Source: Oryzias latipes (taxonomy: Eukaryota; Chordata; Actinopteri; Beloniformes; Adrianichthyidae). From it: a stretch of DNA of 64,000 bases. Under the pieces are notes generated by a model. The model was not told the DNA's origin. It was given only the letters and a program-made list of their open reading frames with translations, and ran no database searches. The stretch is from positions 26,897,166 to 26,961,165 of the forward strand of contig NC_019867.2 in assembly GCF_002234675.1 (NCBI RefSeq). The letters run 5' to 3'. Positions 52,442 to 62,800 of this stretch are shown here, one piece after another; position 1 is the first letter of the stretch, and every line of letters begins with the position of its first letter. The translations under genes and the position numbers were made by a program.

Positions 52442-55400
52442 CTTCTTTCTCTTTCGGCTTTTCCCATCAGGGGTCGCCACAGCGAATCATCCTTTTCCAC
52501 CTCACTCTATCATGGACATCTTCTACCCTAACATTAGCCAACTTCATGTCCTCTGTTAAGACATCCATGTATCTCCTCTTTGGCCGTCCTCTTGCCCTCC
52601 TGCCAGGCAGCTCCATCTCCAACATCCTTCTACCAATATATCCACTATCCCTCCTCTGAACATGTCCAAACCATCTCAGTCTGGCTTCTCTGACTTTGTC
52701 GCTAACACAGGCAACATGAGCCGTCCCTCTGATGTACTCGTTCCTTATCCTGTCTAACCTGGTCACTCCTAAGGAGAACCTCAACATCTTCATCTCCGCT
52801 ACCTCCATCTCAGCCTCTTGTCTCTGTCTCACTGCTACCGTCTCTAACCCATAGAGCAGAGCTGGTCTCACCACTGTCTTGTACACCTTTCCTTTGAGTC
52901 TTGCTGGCACTCTTCTGTCACACAACACTCCTGACACTTTCCTCCAACCGCTCCAACTTGCCTGCACTCGCCTCTTCACCTCTTTTCCACACTCCCCATC
53001 ACACTGAACTGTTGACCCCAAGTACTTAAACTCCTGCACCTTCTTCACCTCAGCCCCCTGTAACCTAACGCTTCTACCTTGATCCCTCTCGTTCAGACAC
53101 ATGTATTCTGTCTTACTACGACTGACCTTCATGCCTTTTCTTTCCAGAGCAAACCTCCACCTCTCTAGCTGTTCCTCCACCTGCTCTCTACTCTCACTGC
53201 AAATTACAATGTCATCCGCAAACATCATTGTCCAGGGAGATTCCTGTCTTACCTCATCTGTCAGCCTGTCCATCAGCATAGCAAACAAAAAAGGACTCAA
53301 AGCTGATCCTTGGTGTAGTCCCACCTCCACCTTGAACTCCTCTGTCTGACCTACAGCACATCTCACCACCGTCATACTTCTCTCATACATGTCCTGAACT
53401 ACTCTGACATACTTCTCTGCCACTCCAGACGACCTCATACAGTACCACAGCTCCTCCCTCGGCACCCTGTCATACGCCTTCTCTAAATCTACGAACACAC
53501 AATGCAGCTCCTTCTGACCTTCTCTGTACTTTTCCATCAACATTCTCAAAGCAAAAATGGCATCAGTGGTGCTCTTACGGGGCATGAAACCATACTGCTG
53601 CTCACAGATCTCCACCTTCTTCCTAAGCCTGGCTTCCACTACTCTTTCCCACAGCTTCATTGTGTGGCTCATCAACTTTATTCCTCTATAGTTGCTGCAG
53701 TTCTGCGTGTCACCCTTGTTCTTAAAGATCGGAACCAGAACGCTTCTCCTCCATTCCTCAGGCATCTTCTCACTCTCTAGAATCCTATTGAACAACCTTG
53801 TTAGAAATTCCACTGCTGCCTCTCCTAAGCACTTCCATACCTCCACAGGAACGTCATCAGGACCAACGGCCTTTCCGCTCTTCATCCTTTTCAGAGCCTT
53901 CCTAACCTCATCCTTTCCAATCTCTGCTACTTCCTGCTCCACAACAACCACATCTTCCTCCCTTCTTTCCCTGTCATTTTCCACGTTCATCAGCTCCTCA
54001 AAATACTCCTTCCATCTTTTCTGTACACTCTCCTGGGTTGTTAGCACCTTTCCATCTCTGTCCTTAATCACCCTTATCTGTTGCACGTCCTTCCCATCTC
54101 TGTCTCTCTGTCTGGCTAGCCTGTACAAGTCCTTCTCTCCTTCCTTTGTGTCTAACCTGTCATATAGCTCATCGTAAGCTTTCTGTTTGGCCTTTGCCAC
54201 CTCTCTCTTCACTCTACGCTGCGCTTCCTTGTACTCCTGTCTACCTTCCTCAGTCCTTTCTACATCCCACTTCTTTTTAGCCAACCTCTTCCTCTGGACG
54301 CATTCCTGTACTTCCTCATTCCACCACCAAGTCTCTTTACCGTCTTTCCTCTTTCCAGATGACACACCTAGCACCTTCCTACCTGTTTCCCTGATAATCT
54401 CTGCTGTAGTTTCCCAGTCCTCTGGAAGCTCATCCTGACCACCCAGACCCTGTCTCAACTTCTGCCTAAATTCCTCACAAGTTTCTTCATTCTGTAGCTT
54501 CCACCACTTGGTCTTCTTTTCTGTTTTCCCTCTCTTCTTCTTCCTGACCTCCAGGGTCATCTTACACACCACCATGCGGTGCTGTCTGGCTACACTCTCT
54601 CCTACCACCACTTTGCAGTCAATAACCTCTCTCAAATGACCTCGTCTACATAGGATGTAGTCCACCTGAGTACTCCTACCTCCACTTCTGTATGTCACTC
54701 TATGTTCCTCTCTCTTCTGGAAGTAAGTGTTGACTACAGCCATTTCCATCCTCTTCGCAAAGTCCACCACCATCTGTCCCTCCAGATTCCTTTCCTTCAC
54801 ACCAAACCTGCCCATCACCTCCTCATCACCTCTGTTGCCCTCACCAACATGCCCATTAAAGTCTGCTCCAATAACAACTCTCTCTCCTCTGGGGATACTC
54901 TCTATGACCTCATCCAACTCACTCCAGAATCTCTCCTTCACTTCTAACTCACAGCCAACCTGTGGCGCATACCCACTGACTACATTCACCATCACCCCTT
55001 CGATTTCTAACTTTAAGCTCATCATCCTGTCTGAGACTCTTTTCACCTCTAGAACACTGTTTACAAACTCCCCCTTCAGAATCACTCCTACCCCGTTTCT
55101 CTTCCTATCAACACCATGATAGAACAGTTTGTATCCTCCTCCAATACTACGTGCCTTGCTGCCCTTCCACCTTGTCTCCTGCACACACAGTACATCTACC
55201 TTCCTTCTCTCCATCATGTCTGCCAGCTCTCTGCCTTTCCCTGTCATTGTGCCAATGTTAAGAGTCCCTATTCTCAAACCTATGTTCCTGCCTTTTCCCT
55301 TCTCTCTCTGGCCACGGGCCCTTCTGCCTCCCCTCTTTCTTCGACCAACAGTAGTCAAATTTCCACCGACTTCCTGTAGGTTAACAGCATCGGTGGCGGT

Positions 55401-55570
55401 CGTTGTTAACCCGGGCCTCGACCGATCCGGTATGTCTAAAGTGTTGTGGATGATTCGCATGGTTATTTTGGCAATTTTTACGCCGGATGCCCTTCCTGAC
55501 GCAACCCTCTCTATTTATCCGGGCTTGGGACCGGCACAGAGGCAACTGGCTTGCAACCCCTGTGGCTAGA
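52442..55570 (-). mobile_element. Full-length RTE-type non-LTR retrotransposon, copy 3
   Basis: Flanked by a perfect 15-bp target duplication, TTTTTATATGCTGGT, at 52427-52441 and 55571-55585. Same 5' and 3' ends as copies 1 and 2. It is an intact, young insertion in intergenic DNA. Confidence 0.92.
52467..55460 (-). CDS. RTE-type LINE endonuclease/reverse transcriptase, copy 3
   Basis: An uninterrupted 997-codon frame with the same endonuclease, reverse transcriptase (FADD at 747-750) and C-terminal motifs as copies 1 and 2. Pro627 and Ser719 are present. Copy-specific changes include Glu30 instead of Gly, Arg40 instead of Gly, Ile69 instead of Val (GTLNIGTMTG), Ala548 instead of Thr, Lys775 instead of Arg and Ser835 instead of Gly. 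All are outside the catalytic residues, so it may encode an active enzyme. Confidence 0.92.
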   Translation of the reverse strand: MRIIHNTLDIPDRSRPGLTTTATDAVNLQEVGGNLTTVGRRKRGGRRARGQREKGKGRNIGLRIGTLNIGTMTGKGRELADMMERRKVDVLCVQETRWKGSKARSIGGGYKLFYHGVDRKRNGVGVILKGEFVNSVLEVKRVSDRMMSLKLEIEGVMVNVVSGYAPQVGCELEVKERFWSELDEVIESIPRGERVVIGADFNGHVGEGNRGDEEVMGRFGVKERNLEGQMVVDFAKRMEMAVVNTYFQKREEHRVTYRSGGRSTQVDYILCRRGHLREVIDCKVVVGESVARQHRMVVCKMTLEVRKKKRGKTEKKTKWWKLQNEETCEEFRQKLRQGLGGQDELPEDWETTAEIIRETGRKVLGVSSGKRKDGKETWWWNEEVQECVQRKRLAKKKWDVERTEEGRQEYKEAQRRVKREVAKAKQKAYDELYDRLDTKEGEKDLYRLARQRDRDGKDVQQIRVIKDRDGKVLTTQESVQKRWKEYFEELMNVENDRERREEDVVVVEQEVAEIGKDEVRKALKRMKSGKAVGPDDVPVEVWKCLGEAAVEFLTRLFNRILESEKMPEEWRRSVLVPIFKNKGDTQNCSNYRGIKLMSHTMKLWERVVEARLRKKVEICEQQYGFMPRKSTTDAIFALRMLMEKYREGQKELHCVFVDLEKAYDRVPREELWYCMRSSGVAEKYVRVVQDMYERSMTVVRCAVGQTEEFKVEVGLHQGSALSPFLFAMLMDRLTDEVRQESPWTMMFADDIVICSESREQVEEQLERWRFALERKGMKVSRSKTEYMCLNERDQGRSVRLQGAEVKKVQEFKYLGSTVQCDGECGKEVKRRVQASWSGWRKVSGVLCDRRVPARLKGKVYKTVVRPALLYGLETVAVRQRQEAEMEVAEMKMLRFSLGVTRLDRIRNEYIRGTAHVACVSDKVREARLRWFGHVQRRDSGYIGRRMLEMELPGRRARGRPKRRYMDVLTEDMKLANVRVEDVHDRVRWKRMIRCGDP

Positions 55571-55589
55571 TTTTTATATGCTGGTATAA

Positions 55590-57180
55590 AAATGAAATTG
55601 TTTTAACTTATTTTAACATGTGAAGCTATTAAGGTAAATATGATGAATTAGTCACTGTATTTTGTGAAATCAGTTTTGGTTTTTGTGAAATTGGTAAAAT
55701 GTATGTATTTTTTGGCGTATGGACCCTAGGAGGACTAGGAGGACGACTTTGTGGAAGCGAATGGGGCTCCAAATAAATAAACAATAAACAAACAATAAAC
55801 GATAGTAACGTCTAAATAAATACACTAAGTAATGAAGGCTGGAAAACAGCTGCACTTTTTCAGACCATAAATAAACAATCGATCATTTGTTCATGAAAGT
55901 ATTGATGATTTTGGAGGATTTTTACTGTCGGTGTTGCACAAAATTAGAAAAATGCCAAAAATTTTTGGAGTAATCCCAGTGATGATCTCTGTGATTTAGT
56001 TTTTAATGTTTTATGAGACCTAAACATGATTTTCACAATAACAGGTTTTTAAATAATCAAATCCCTCTGATACGTTTCACAAAGACACACACACACACAC
56101 AGGACCAAAGACACACACAGAACATCACACACCAAGCAGAAATTAACTTATTGCTAAAAATGATGTCAGGAGTTGAGCTCTAAGAAAATGACAAAAGAGC
56201 AAAGAAAAACGAATAATTTGATTTATTATTTCTAATTATTAATATTTCCTGGCTTTGTTTGTTCATATTTGCATCATTTGACAGAATATATTTATTATTC
56301 TAGATTAATATTCCTGTCTGTTTTTATTCACATTTATGTTTAAAAAGTTAAAATTAAGTTAACGTTTTAAAGGTTTAAAGTTTAGCTTTAGTGTGTTCAA
56401 TAAACATTTATCTTGTATGGCTGCAACCTAAAGTGTGTTTTGGATTTAGGCCCCTTCTGCAACTGATTTTGACCCCCCTGTAGTACGAGTCTAGAAAATC
56501 CATGCATGTTTTTGTGTGTAAAATGGGCAAATAAAAATAGGGCACACAAAAGGAAGTCCTCAAATTGTGTTTTGTTTTGTTTTTGTTTGTTTGCTTTTTT
56601 TTGGGGGGGGGGGGGGGGGGGGGGGGGGCTAGGAGGTTTTTAGTGGCGCCCTTCATACCACTTACTGCCCATGAAATAGCCCTCGGTCTCAAAAACGTTG
56701 GTGACCCCTGCTGCGCATCAATACAGACTACGCAGTCCTTTTTTTACATTTTGGTTGCTGGTGTGCCTCGAGATTTTTGTCAAGGAAAAAGTGTACATTG
56801 GCTCAAAAAGGGTTGAAAAACAGTGTTGGTCTATCAACACAAACCTGAACGTTTCTATGACTGTGTTATTTGAAACTCGGGTCACTGAACAGTAAACAAA
56901 AATGTGCTCCAAAAAATCTTATCGGTCTGAACCAGTCCTACTGGTTTTACATTGTTTGTTTGTATTGTGCATCTTCTGTGGAATAAAGATGTTTGTCTGC
57001 AGTTTCTTTTTTACCTTCAATCAGATTCAGTTAAAAGTTTGCAGCAATCGTGCCTGTGTGCATGACATGCAAAAACTCCAGCCTAACTAAAATACCACCA
57101 GACTTGAACTTCAAACTTAAAAAAAAAACAAATTGCAAATCAATTAATTTTTAATCAATCATGTACGTCACAAAAACAAT
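55590..57180. other. Intergenic AT-rich sequence with a poly(G) tract
   Basis: No gene recognised. It contains a short CA-repeat near 56088-56101 and an uninterrupted run of 26 G at 56603-56628. Around 56690-56715, 'acgttggtgacccctgctgcg' resembles the end of a fish hAT MITE. Confidence 0.4.
56603..56628 (+). repeat. Poly(G) tract, 26 G
   Basis: 26 consecutive G after a T-rich stretch. Long G homopolymers are rare in vertebrate DNA and can form G-quadruplexes. Length may also be a sequencing artefact. Confidence 0.9.
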
Positions 57181-57184
57181 CTAT

Positions 57185-57352
57185 TTCAAAAATGATTTTT
57201 TTATCTGCTAATGATTCACAACGATTTTAACAAAGAAATACACAGAAATGCCATTTTAAGCTTAGTTTTCTTAATATGTCCCCTATCATCAAAACTATGC
57301 TAAAAGAACATGCTTAAACCACCAAAACACTTTATTTTATTGGAGTGGGTCT
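57185..57352 (+). mobile_element. TTAA-flanked family, copy H (3' fragment)
   Basis: It carries 'ctgctaatgattcacaacga' and the intact right end TGGAGTGGGTCT, followed by TTAA (57353-57356). The 5' two-thirds are missing. Confidence 0.6.
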
Positions 57353-57563
57353 TTAAAAGAAACAGTCTATCGACCGGCAAGCAAAAATATAGGAACAGCA
57401 TGCAGAAATATAGGAAGCAAAACAAAGAGCTTAATTCCTGCTTATCTAGAAAACAGTCATTTCCAGTTTGTTCTTCCTCAAACTGAGTTAATTTAATCAC
57501 AGCAAACCTTTTCACATTCTCAAAACCCTCTTTCAAAAAGACATGTCTGGTTCATCACACATC

Positions 57564-57777
57564 TTAACCCTTGTGCTTTCTTAGATGACCCCACCCTTGC
57601 ATTGACGTGTTCTCCCTACCATGACAAAGGTGGATAAAGGTGAAGAGGATTTCATGTTAACCATTGACACCAGTGAAGATCACAAATCATTGAAGAAAAA
57701 AGGTTCAGAGCACTGTCTAGTGGGTCTAGATGACCCAACTCCCAACGTTAACGTGCCTAGGATAGAACAAGGGTTAA
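57564..57777. mobile_element. MITE, 214 bp, TTAACCC...GGGTTAA termini
   Basis: The ends TTAACCCTTGTGCT and AGAACAAGGGTTAA are inverted repeats. The internal sequence 'gaccccacccttgcattgac' is shared with 31111-31269. No ORF of its own. The solo LTR starts 3 bp after it. Confidence 0.65.
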
Positions 57778-57780
57778 TAT

Positions 57781-58210
57781 TGTCATGGTGCCTCTGTCAG
57801 TTATCCTCCCCCTCCCCTCTCTGCTCTGCTCCTGACTCCACCAGCTGTGACCAATTCATCTCATCAACCTCTGCTGCTCAAAAGGAGACCCAGCTCCAGT
57901 ATTCAACGCCAGTTCGTTGCCCCCTTATGGTAACTACGCCTGGTCCAGTCAGCTCTCGTTGATTCCCTGTCACGAGAGTCACCTGTGTGGAAGTCACCTG
58001 AAGCTTTCCCTGCTTTCCTGTGGAAACGCCAGTCACCGCAAGCCACGCTACTACCTCCAGCCACGTCACGAGCCTTGCTCCAGCCCGGATCTCCATTTCG
58101 CCAAATCTACTATTCTCAAAAAGGAAATTAAAATATTACTTACCACTCACTTACCTGTGTGATCATTCTGGGTTCCACCGTCTGGGTCTGCCACGCCACG
58201 AACTATGACA
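57781..58210 (+). mobile_element. Solo LTR, 430 bp
   Basis: It starts TGTCATGGTG and ends AACTATGACA, the TG...CA ends of an LTR with a 5-bp terminal inverted repeat TGTCA/TGACA. It is flanked by AATAT and AATCT, probably a 5-bp target duplication with one change. No internal region is present on either side. A partial reverse copy lies at 50788-51130. Confidence 0.7.
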
Positions 58211-58764
58211 AATCTAGATTTTAACTAAGTTAAATGCACACTCACATGGAAACACAAACCAACTCAATTTATTTTTTTCCACATATTACACTTTTAGCAT
58301 TAGTTGAAAATCAAAACCAGGTATGAATCATGTACAATATTTCGGAAGTAGGCTACAGTTTTTTGTGCCGAAAGTGTTGATTTATTTGTAGGTTTTCATG
58401 AAAATAAACAAATTTGTGGACCATTTTCCCGCAATTAACTCTATCATTTAATTAATATTTCCTTCAAAAAATATTTATTTTCCTGTTTTCACTTTTCAAT
58501 TGTGAGAAATTAAAGACTCAGTATTTTCTGAGGAAATGTTCGCTCGCAAGCCCATTCTGTTTTTTTACGTTCTATCTTGATTTTCATTTTCAAATTCACA
58601 CAGACAGGAACAGAATGCTGCAGCTAGATAAAGCTCCTCATTTCAATTACAAAACTGGAAGTACAAAGTAATCATGTTCTCCTCAGAATTCCACAGGAAC
58701 TCCAACTTCTTCCCACAGTCAAAAAAAAAAGCTTCAGTTGGTGATTTGATTCACGATTTCTTAA
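58211..58764. other. AT-rich intergenic sequence, nothing recognised
   Basis: No gene, long ORF or known repeat seen. Confidence 0.4.
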
Positions 58765-59110
58765 TTTAGAAGTTAGGGCTGGGTATCACCAATAATTTCC
58801 AGATTCGATTCGATTCACAATTTTTTTCTTCGAGTCTTCTGATCCACTCAATTCGATTCAAATTTTGAATATACACGGTTCACATATTTAGACATATTTG
58901 TATGGAAATCCAGTAATAACCTATGTTATGTTTATGTTATGTATATGTTTTGAAGATATTCATATTAATCTGATACAGTTCACATACTGTAACATTTATT
59001 GATGTGATTTATTGAGACAGTTGTTCTCTGACTTTTGAATGTTTCACATGGAGATGATAAAGCTGCAGTCATAATGGATTCATGTTTGTAATTATATTTA
59101 GAAAATACTC
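58765..59110 (+). repeat. Dispersed repeat with GATTCGATTCGATTC motif
   Basis: It starts 'agggctgggtatcaccaat' and carries 'gattcgattcgattcac'. The following 'cagttcacatactgtaac' block matches 43270-43500 in reverse. Confidence 0.5.
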
Positions 59111-59689
59111 ACGACGGTTGTGTTGTTTTAATTTGCTTTGTTTATTCATCATCAAAAATTGGAGGCAGCTGAAGTTGGCTTCCGGTTGTGAGCACCCACT
59201 TTGACGTAAAAGGGAAAATCTTCATCACAAAGTTTAAGTTAAAACCCTCCGCAAACATTTTACAGAGAATGAAGATTCAATCAAATAAATTGCTGATTTG
59301 TGTAGACTTGTAAAAAGGACATTAATGCATTTTCCTACAACAAGGATGGATTAGGCAGTCATCTGTTAAGAAAATTTAGCACAGAAAATGTCCCTGTTTT
59401 AAAAATGTAAAAACCAAAAATGATCAATCTTTTTGCCCCGCAAAATGATCTGGGACTGGGTTGAGTTATCTGTGGTATAAAGGTGTTCTATAAAAAAAAA
59501 AATTATAATTTTATTGCATTTTTTTATAAATCCAAAACAACTTCTACAAATCAATGACTTTGTTTCATTGAATCTTCGTAATCTGTAAAAAATAAAAAAT
59601 CTACCACGGCCAGATTTTTTTCTGGAGAGGAGCTAGAAGTGTCAGGTTCCTCAGGTCCAGCCACTTCTGAGCCTGGGCCAACAGTGGAA

Positions 59690-60050
59690 ACGTCTCAACT
59701 GCGCCAGAAGAAAGACTGGACCGTTGGCCAGTGGTCCAAGGTCCGGTTTCTGAAAAAAGGAAAGTGTGTCTTTCATTTAGCAATCAAGGTTCAAATGTTT
59801 GGAAAATAACTGGTGAGGAGCAGAAGCCAAGCTGCTGGAGGTCCAGAGTGAAATCCTCACAGTCAGTCATTTGGGCTGCAATGTCCAGAGATGGTGTGGG
59901 TAAAATCTGCTTCCTCCAATTCAAAATCCCTGCAACAGTCTAGCAGAATGTTCTAGATGCCTCCTGGATTCCTTCTGCAGAGGATCTGGATGGAGATGCA
60001 GATTTCATCTTCCAGCAGGAGCTGACTGCACCCAGCCTGTTGAAAAATTG
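59690..60050 (+). pseudogene. Decayed Tc1-like transposase fragment
   Basis: The plus strand reads SEKRKVCLSFSNQGSNVWK, SRVKSSQSVIWAAMSRDGVG and, after a stop, EDLDGDADFIFQQELTAP. These are successive blocks of a fish Tc1-type transposase catalytic domain (the region leading to the second catalytic Asp of the DDE triad). Stops interrupt it and no terminal inverted repeats are seen, so it is a dead copy. Confidence 0.65.
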
Positions 60051-60377
60051 AAGATGAGAATTTCATTTTGAAAACATTTCAATTTGATTCAATCATTATC
60101 TCTTGCAAAAATGAAAATTAATGCTGATTTGTCCACAGTCTTCTAATTTTTTTTTATTCTGTATTGTGGGTTTTATGAAGTGGAACCCCAATTTATGTAA
60201 AAATAAACAAATAAATATGTAAAATTAAACAGTGGGCCCTGAATCTGTATTCCAAGTTTAATTTTTTTGAAAAGAAATACACAAAAGATATGTTTTCATG
60301 ATATTCTCATTGTTTAAAGGGTCCGTGCATGCAGACTTTGCTATTAAAATCCCTCCTAAACAAAATTTGACAAATAT

Positions 60378-60630
60378 TTATATAGACTTACAGTACAACA
60401 TACCCATGAGACATTTAATCCATTCCCTCACTTGATCAGATATGTTGCATTGACACATTTCTGCCCTGGGGTTTGGGTGTGAAAACCAGTCCTTTACACA
60501 AGGATGAGGGTAGCGTGACTCTGGGAACAACACTTGTTTGTTTTTTTTCACACAGGGGCGTAGGTGCTCTGCATGGGGATGACAAGGCTTGTGGGACAGC
60601 ACTTGGTCCCAAGTCACTTTTCTAGGTGCC
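60378..60630 (-). other. Unassigned cysteine-rich open frame, exon-like
   Basis: The minus strand is open for about 80 codons: KPCHPHAEHLRPCVKKNKQ, RYPHPCVKDWFSHPNP, MCQCNISDQVREWIKCLMG. It ends at a good donor (CATGG|GTATGT near 60405). No ATG and no strong acceptor lie at its 5' side, and no partner exon is found. It could be a lone small-secreted-protein exon or chance; I do not assign a function. Confidence 0.25.
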
Positions 60631-60639
60631 TTTTAATTC

Positions 60640-62450
60640 CCCTAATACTGAAAAAACATTGCCATCTGGATTTGGACTCCTTTATTAACTACAATTAACT
60701 TAAGTGCATTTATGACTGGTAATCTAATTAAAAGCTTAAAAGTTCTTTAACTATATACGAGTACAGTTGTTTGCGGATTATTACTCAGTCTTCCTTTAAA
60801 TCCCTCTTTTAACGTCACCTGGCCCACACTTGCTCATGTGACTACTAAAAACTGTTTTTACTGTTTTCTGTGTGAGCTTGAGGGATGTTGTGTCTCCCAG
60901 CTGCTGACTCACATTTGTTGGCCTAGTGGCCCCTCTTATGGCAGCTCCTGCACTCTGCATCCTGCGTGGGACAATGGTTAACATTAAGTCTTTACTTCTC
61001 CCTGTTATTATTATTATATATATAAGTATTTTTTAAAATCTTCTTAAGTGTGCCGTCACTGCCTGTCTTCCTTTAAGCAAAAGCTGTCGTCTCTTTTGCT
61101 CTTTTTCTTTGCTTGTTTGTCATATCCTGTATGCATAAGAGGTAATGTGTCTAAGTGTATGTGGATGTGTGTATATATATTTTCCAATCAATATTGTGAT
61201 TATTTATCCTAAGTGTGATATATCTGTCTATAGATGTTTATTTCTGTTGTTTGTTTAGTTTTGTTGTATTTTTGTTGCTTGAAATAATCCATTTCCTAAC
61301 ACAAATGAAACTGTCAAAGTAGTGAATGAGACCATTAGACATTAACAAATGCCTCAAACAAACACAATCTTTTTTAGCACGCGATCAAGCTTTTTCCATT
61401 TATATTTACCTAAATGTCCTCTTTGGGTTCCCCAAAACTTCATTTTGCTTTCCTGAGAAGTGTGGTTACTGTTTTTTTTTTTATCAGAGCCAGTTTCTGT
61501 CCTGTTGTCAAAGTTCGTGGGTGGAGTCATTTCAGCTGCTTTTGTTGGACTTCTTTTATGTCTATTTCTGAAGAACACAGATTTGCTCTTTGGTTTCTGT
61601 GAGCCTGCTTTCTAAGTAAACGGCCTACTTATTCACTTTCATTTTGTCAAAATTAAACTGAATTAATCAATAATAAACCTGCATCCCATCTAACTCCACC
61701 GTTGCATTTTACTTTAATTTTGTCCAATTACACTTTTTTAATCCAACTTTGTCTTCAGATTTTCCTTTAATCATGTTTGATATCTACAAGAACTTTTTTT
61801 TAATTATCATCTTGAAAGAAAATATTTGTATCAATGGGAATCTATTTACCAACCAGGTTTTAGACCCAGAAGCTCCACAATAAACCTAAAAAAATAAAAT
61901 GTAAGACTATAAGGGAAAACTTATCAAAGCACCTTTTAACAGCCATTCAAGACTAAATGTGATTTTTAAAAGATTTTCATTCATCCAGGTTTTTTTTTTT
62001 AAAGATGAGCCATCCGGACTTAAAATGTTCTTGCTTGAAACATTTCACCATTTAAGCAAATAGCTTGATCCTCAATCCTGTGACTACAGGCTTCTCGAAA
62101 GAAAACTATGGGGATTTTCTTTCTTCTTCTTTTCCTTTTTTGTTTTTTTACCTGTAGAATAAAGGACTAAAGTTATCTGAGTCCACAGAGAACAAATGCT
62201 TTTCACAGTTTTTTCTGTGGTTTCGGTTTTGATTTCACTAATATATATGCTTTAATGTGTACAAAGTATTTGAACTTACGTTACTGACATTAATGAATCA
62301 TTGAAAAAACAATACTAATAATTAATCAAATATTTGAAGCTCCTGTTTGGACACCCAAGGTTACTGTACAGAATAAAACATGTTCAAAAACGACATCATA
62401 AGAAACAATCTAAGACAGAACAAACGAAAACAAAAAAGAGCAAATGAAAT
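60640..62450. other. Intergenic sequence, nothing recognised
   Basis: AT-rich, only short spurious ORFs. No splice-consistent coding exon or known element identified. Confidence 0.35.
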
Positions 62451-62454
62451 CATA

Positions 62455-62800
62455 AAGAGACGGTCATGAGCTTAGATTTAAAGCCAGCGTATGAATTGCG
62501 CATTTCAAGAGTAAGAGAGTTCCAGGGTTTGGGAGAAATGCGATTTAAAGCTTTGCCCTCCATGGTGGTAAGGTGGGCAGCTGGTATAGTGAGATGAATA
62601 GAGGAGAAGGATCAGAGGGAATGAATTGACGTGGAAATTCAGGGCAGATTTAAGAGATATGGAGGGGCAAAGTCATGGACACTTTTGAATAAGAAGAGAA
62701 CAAGTTTGTACTCAGTTCTTTGATATGGAACTAATAATATGTTTAGAAGTGGGGTGATGTGATGAAAAGTTCTTTAAGTTATGACGTGTGGATGGGATGT
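62455..62800. repeat. Possible dispersed repeat
   Basis: The stretch from 'aagagagttccagggtttgg' through 'ggcaaagtcatggacacttt' to 'agaagtggggtgatgtgatg' resembles a common non-coding fish repeat. Only one copy is in the window, so support is weak. Confidence 0.3.
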
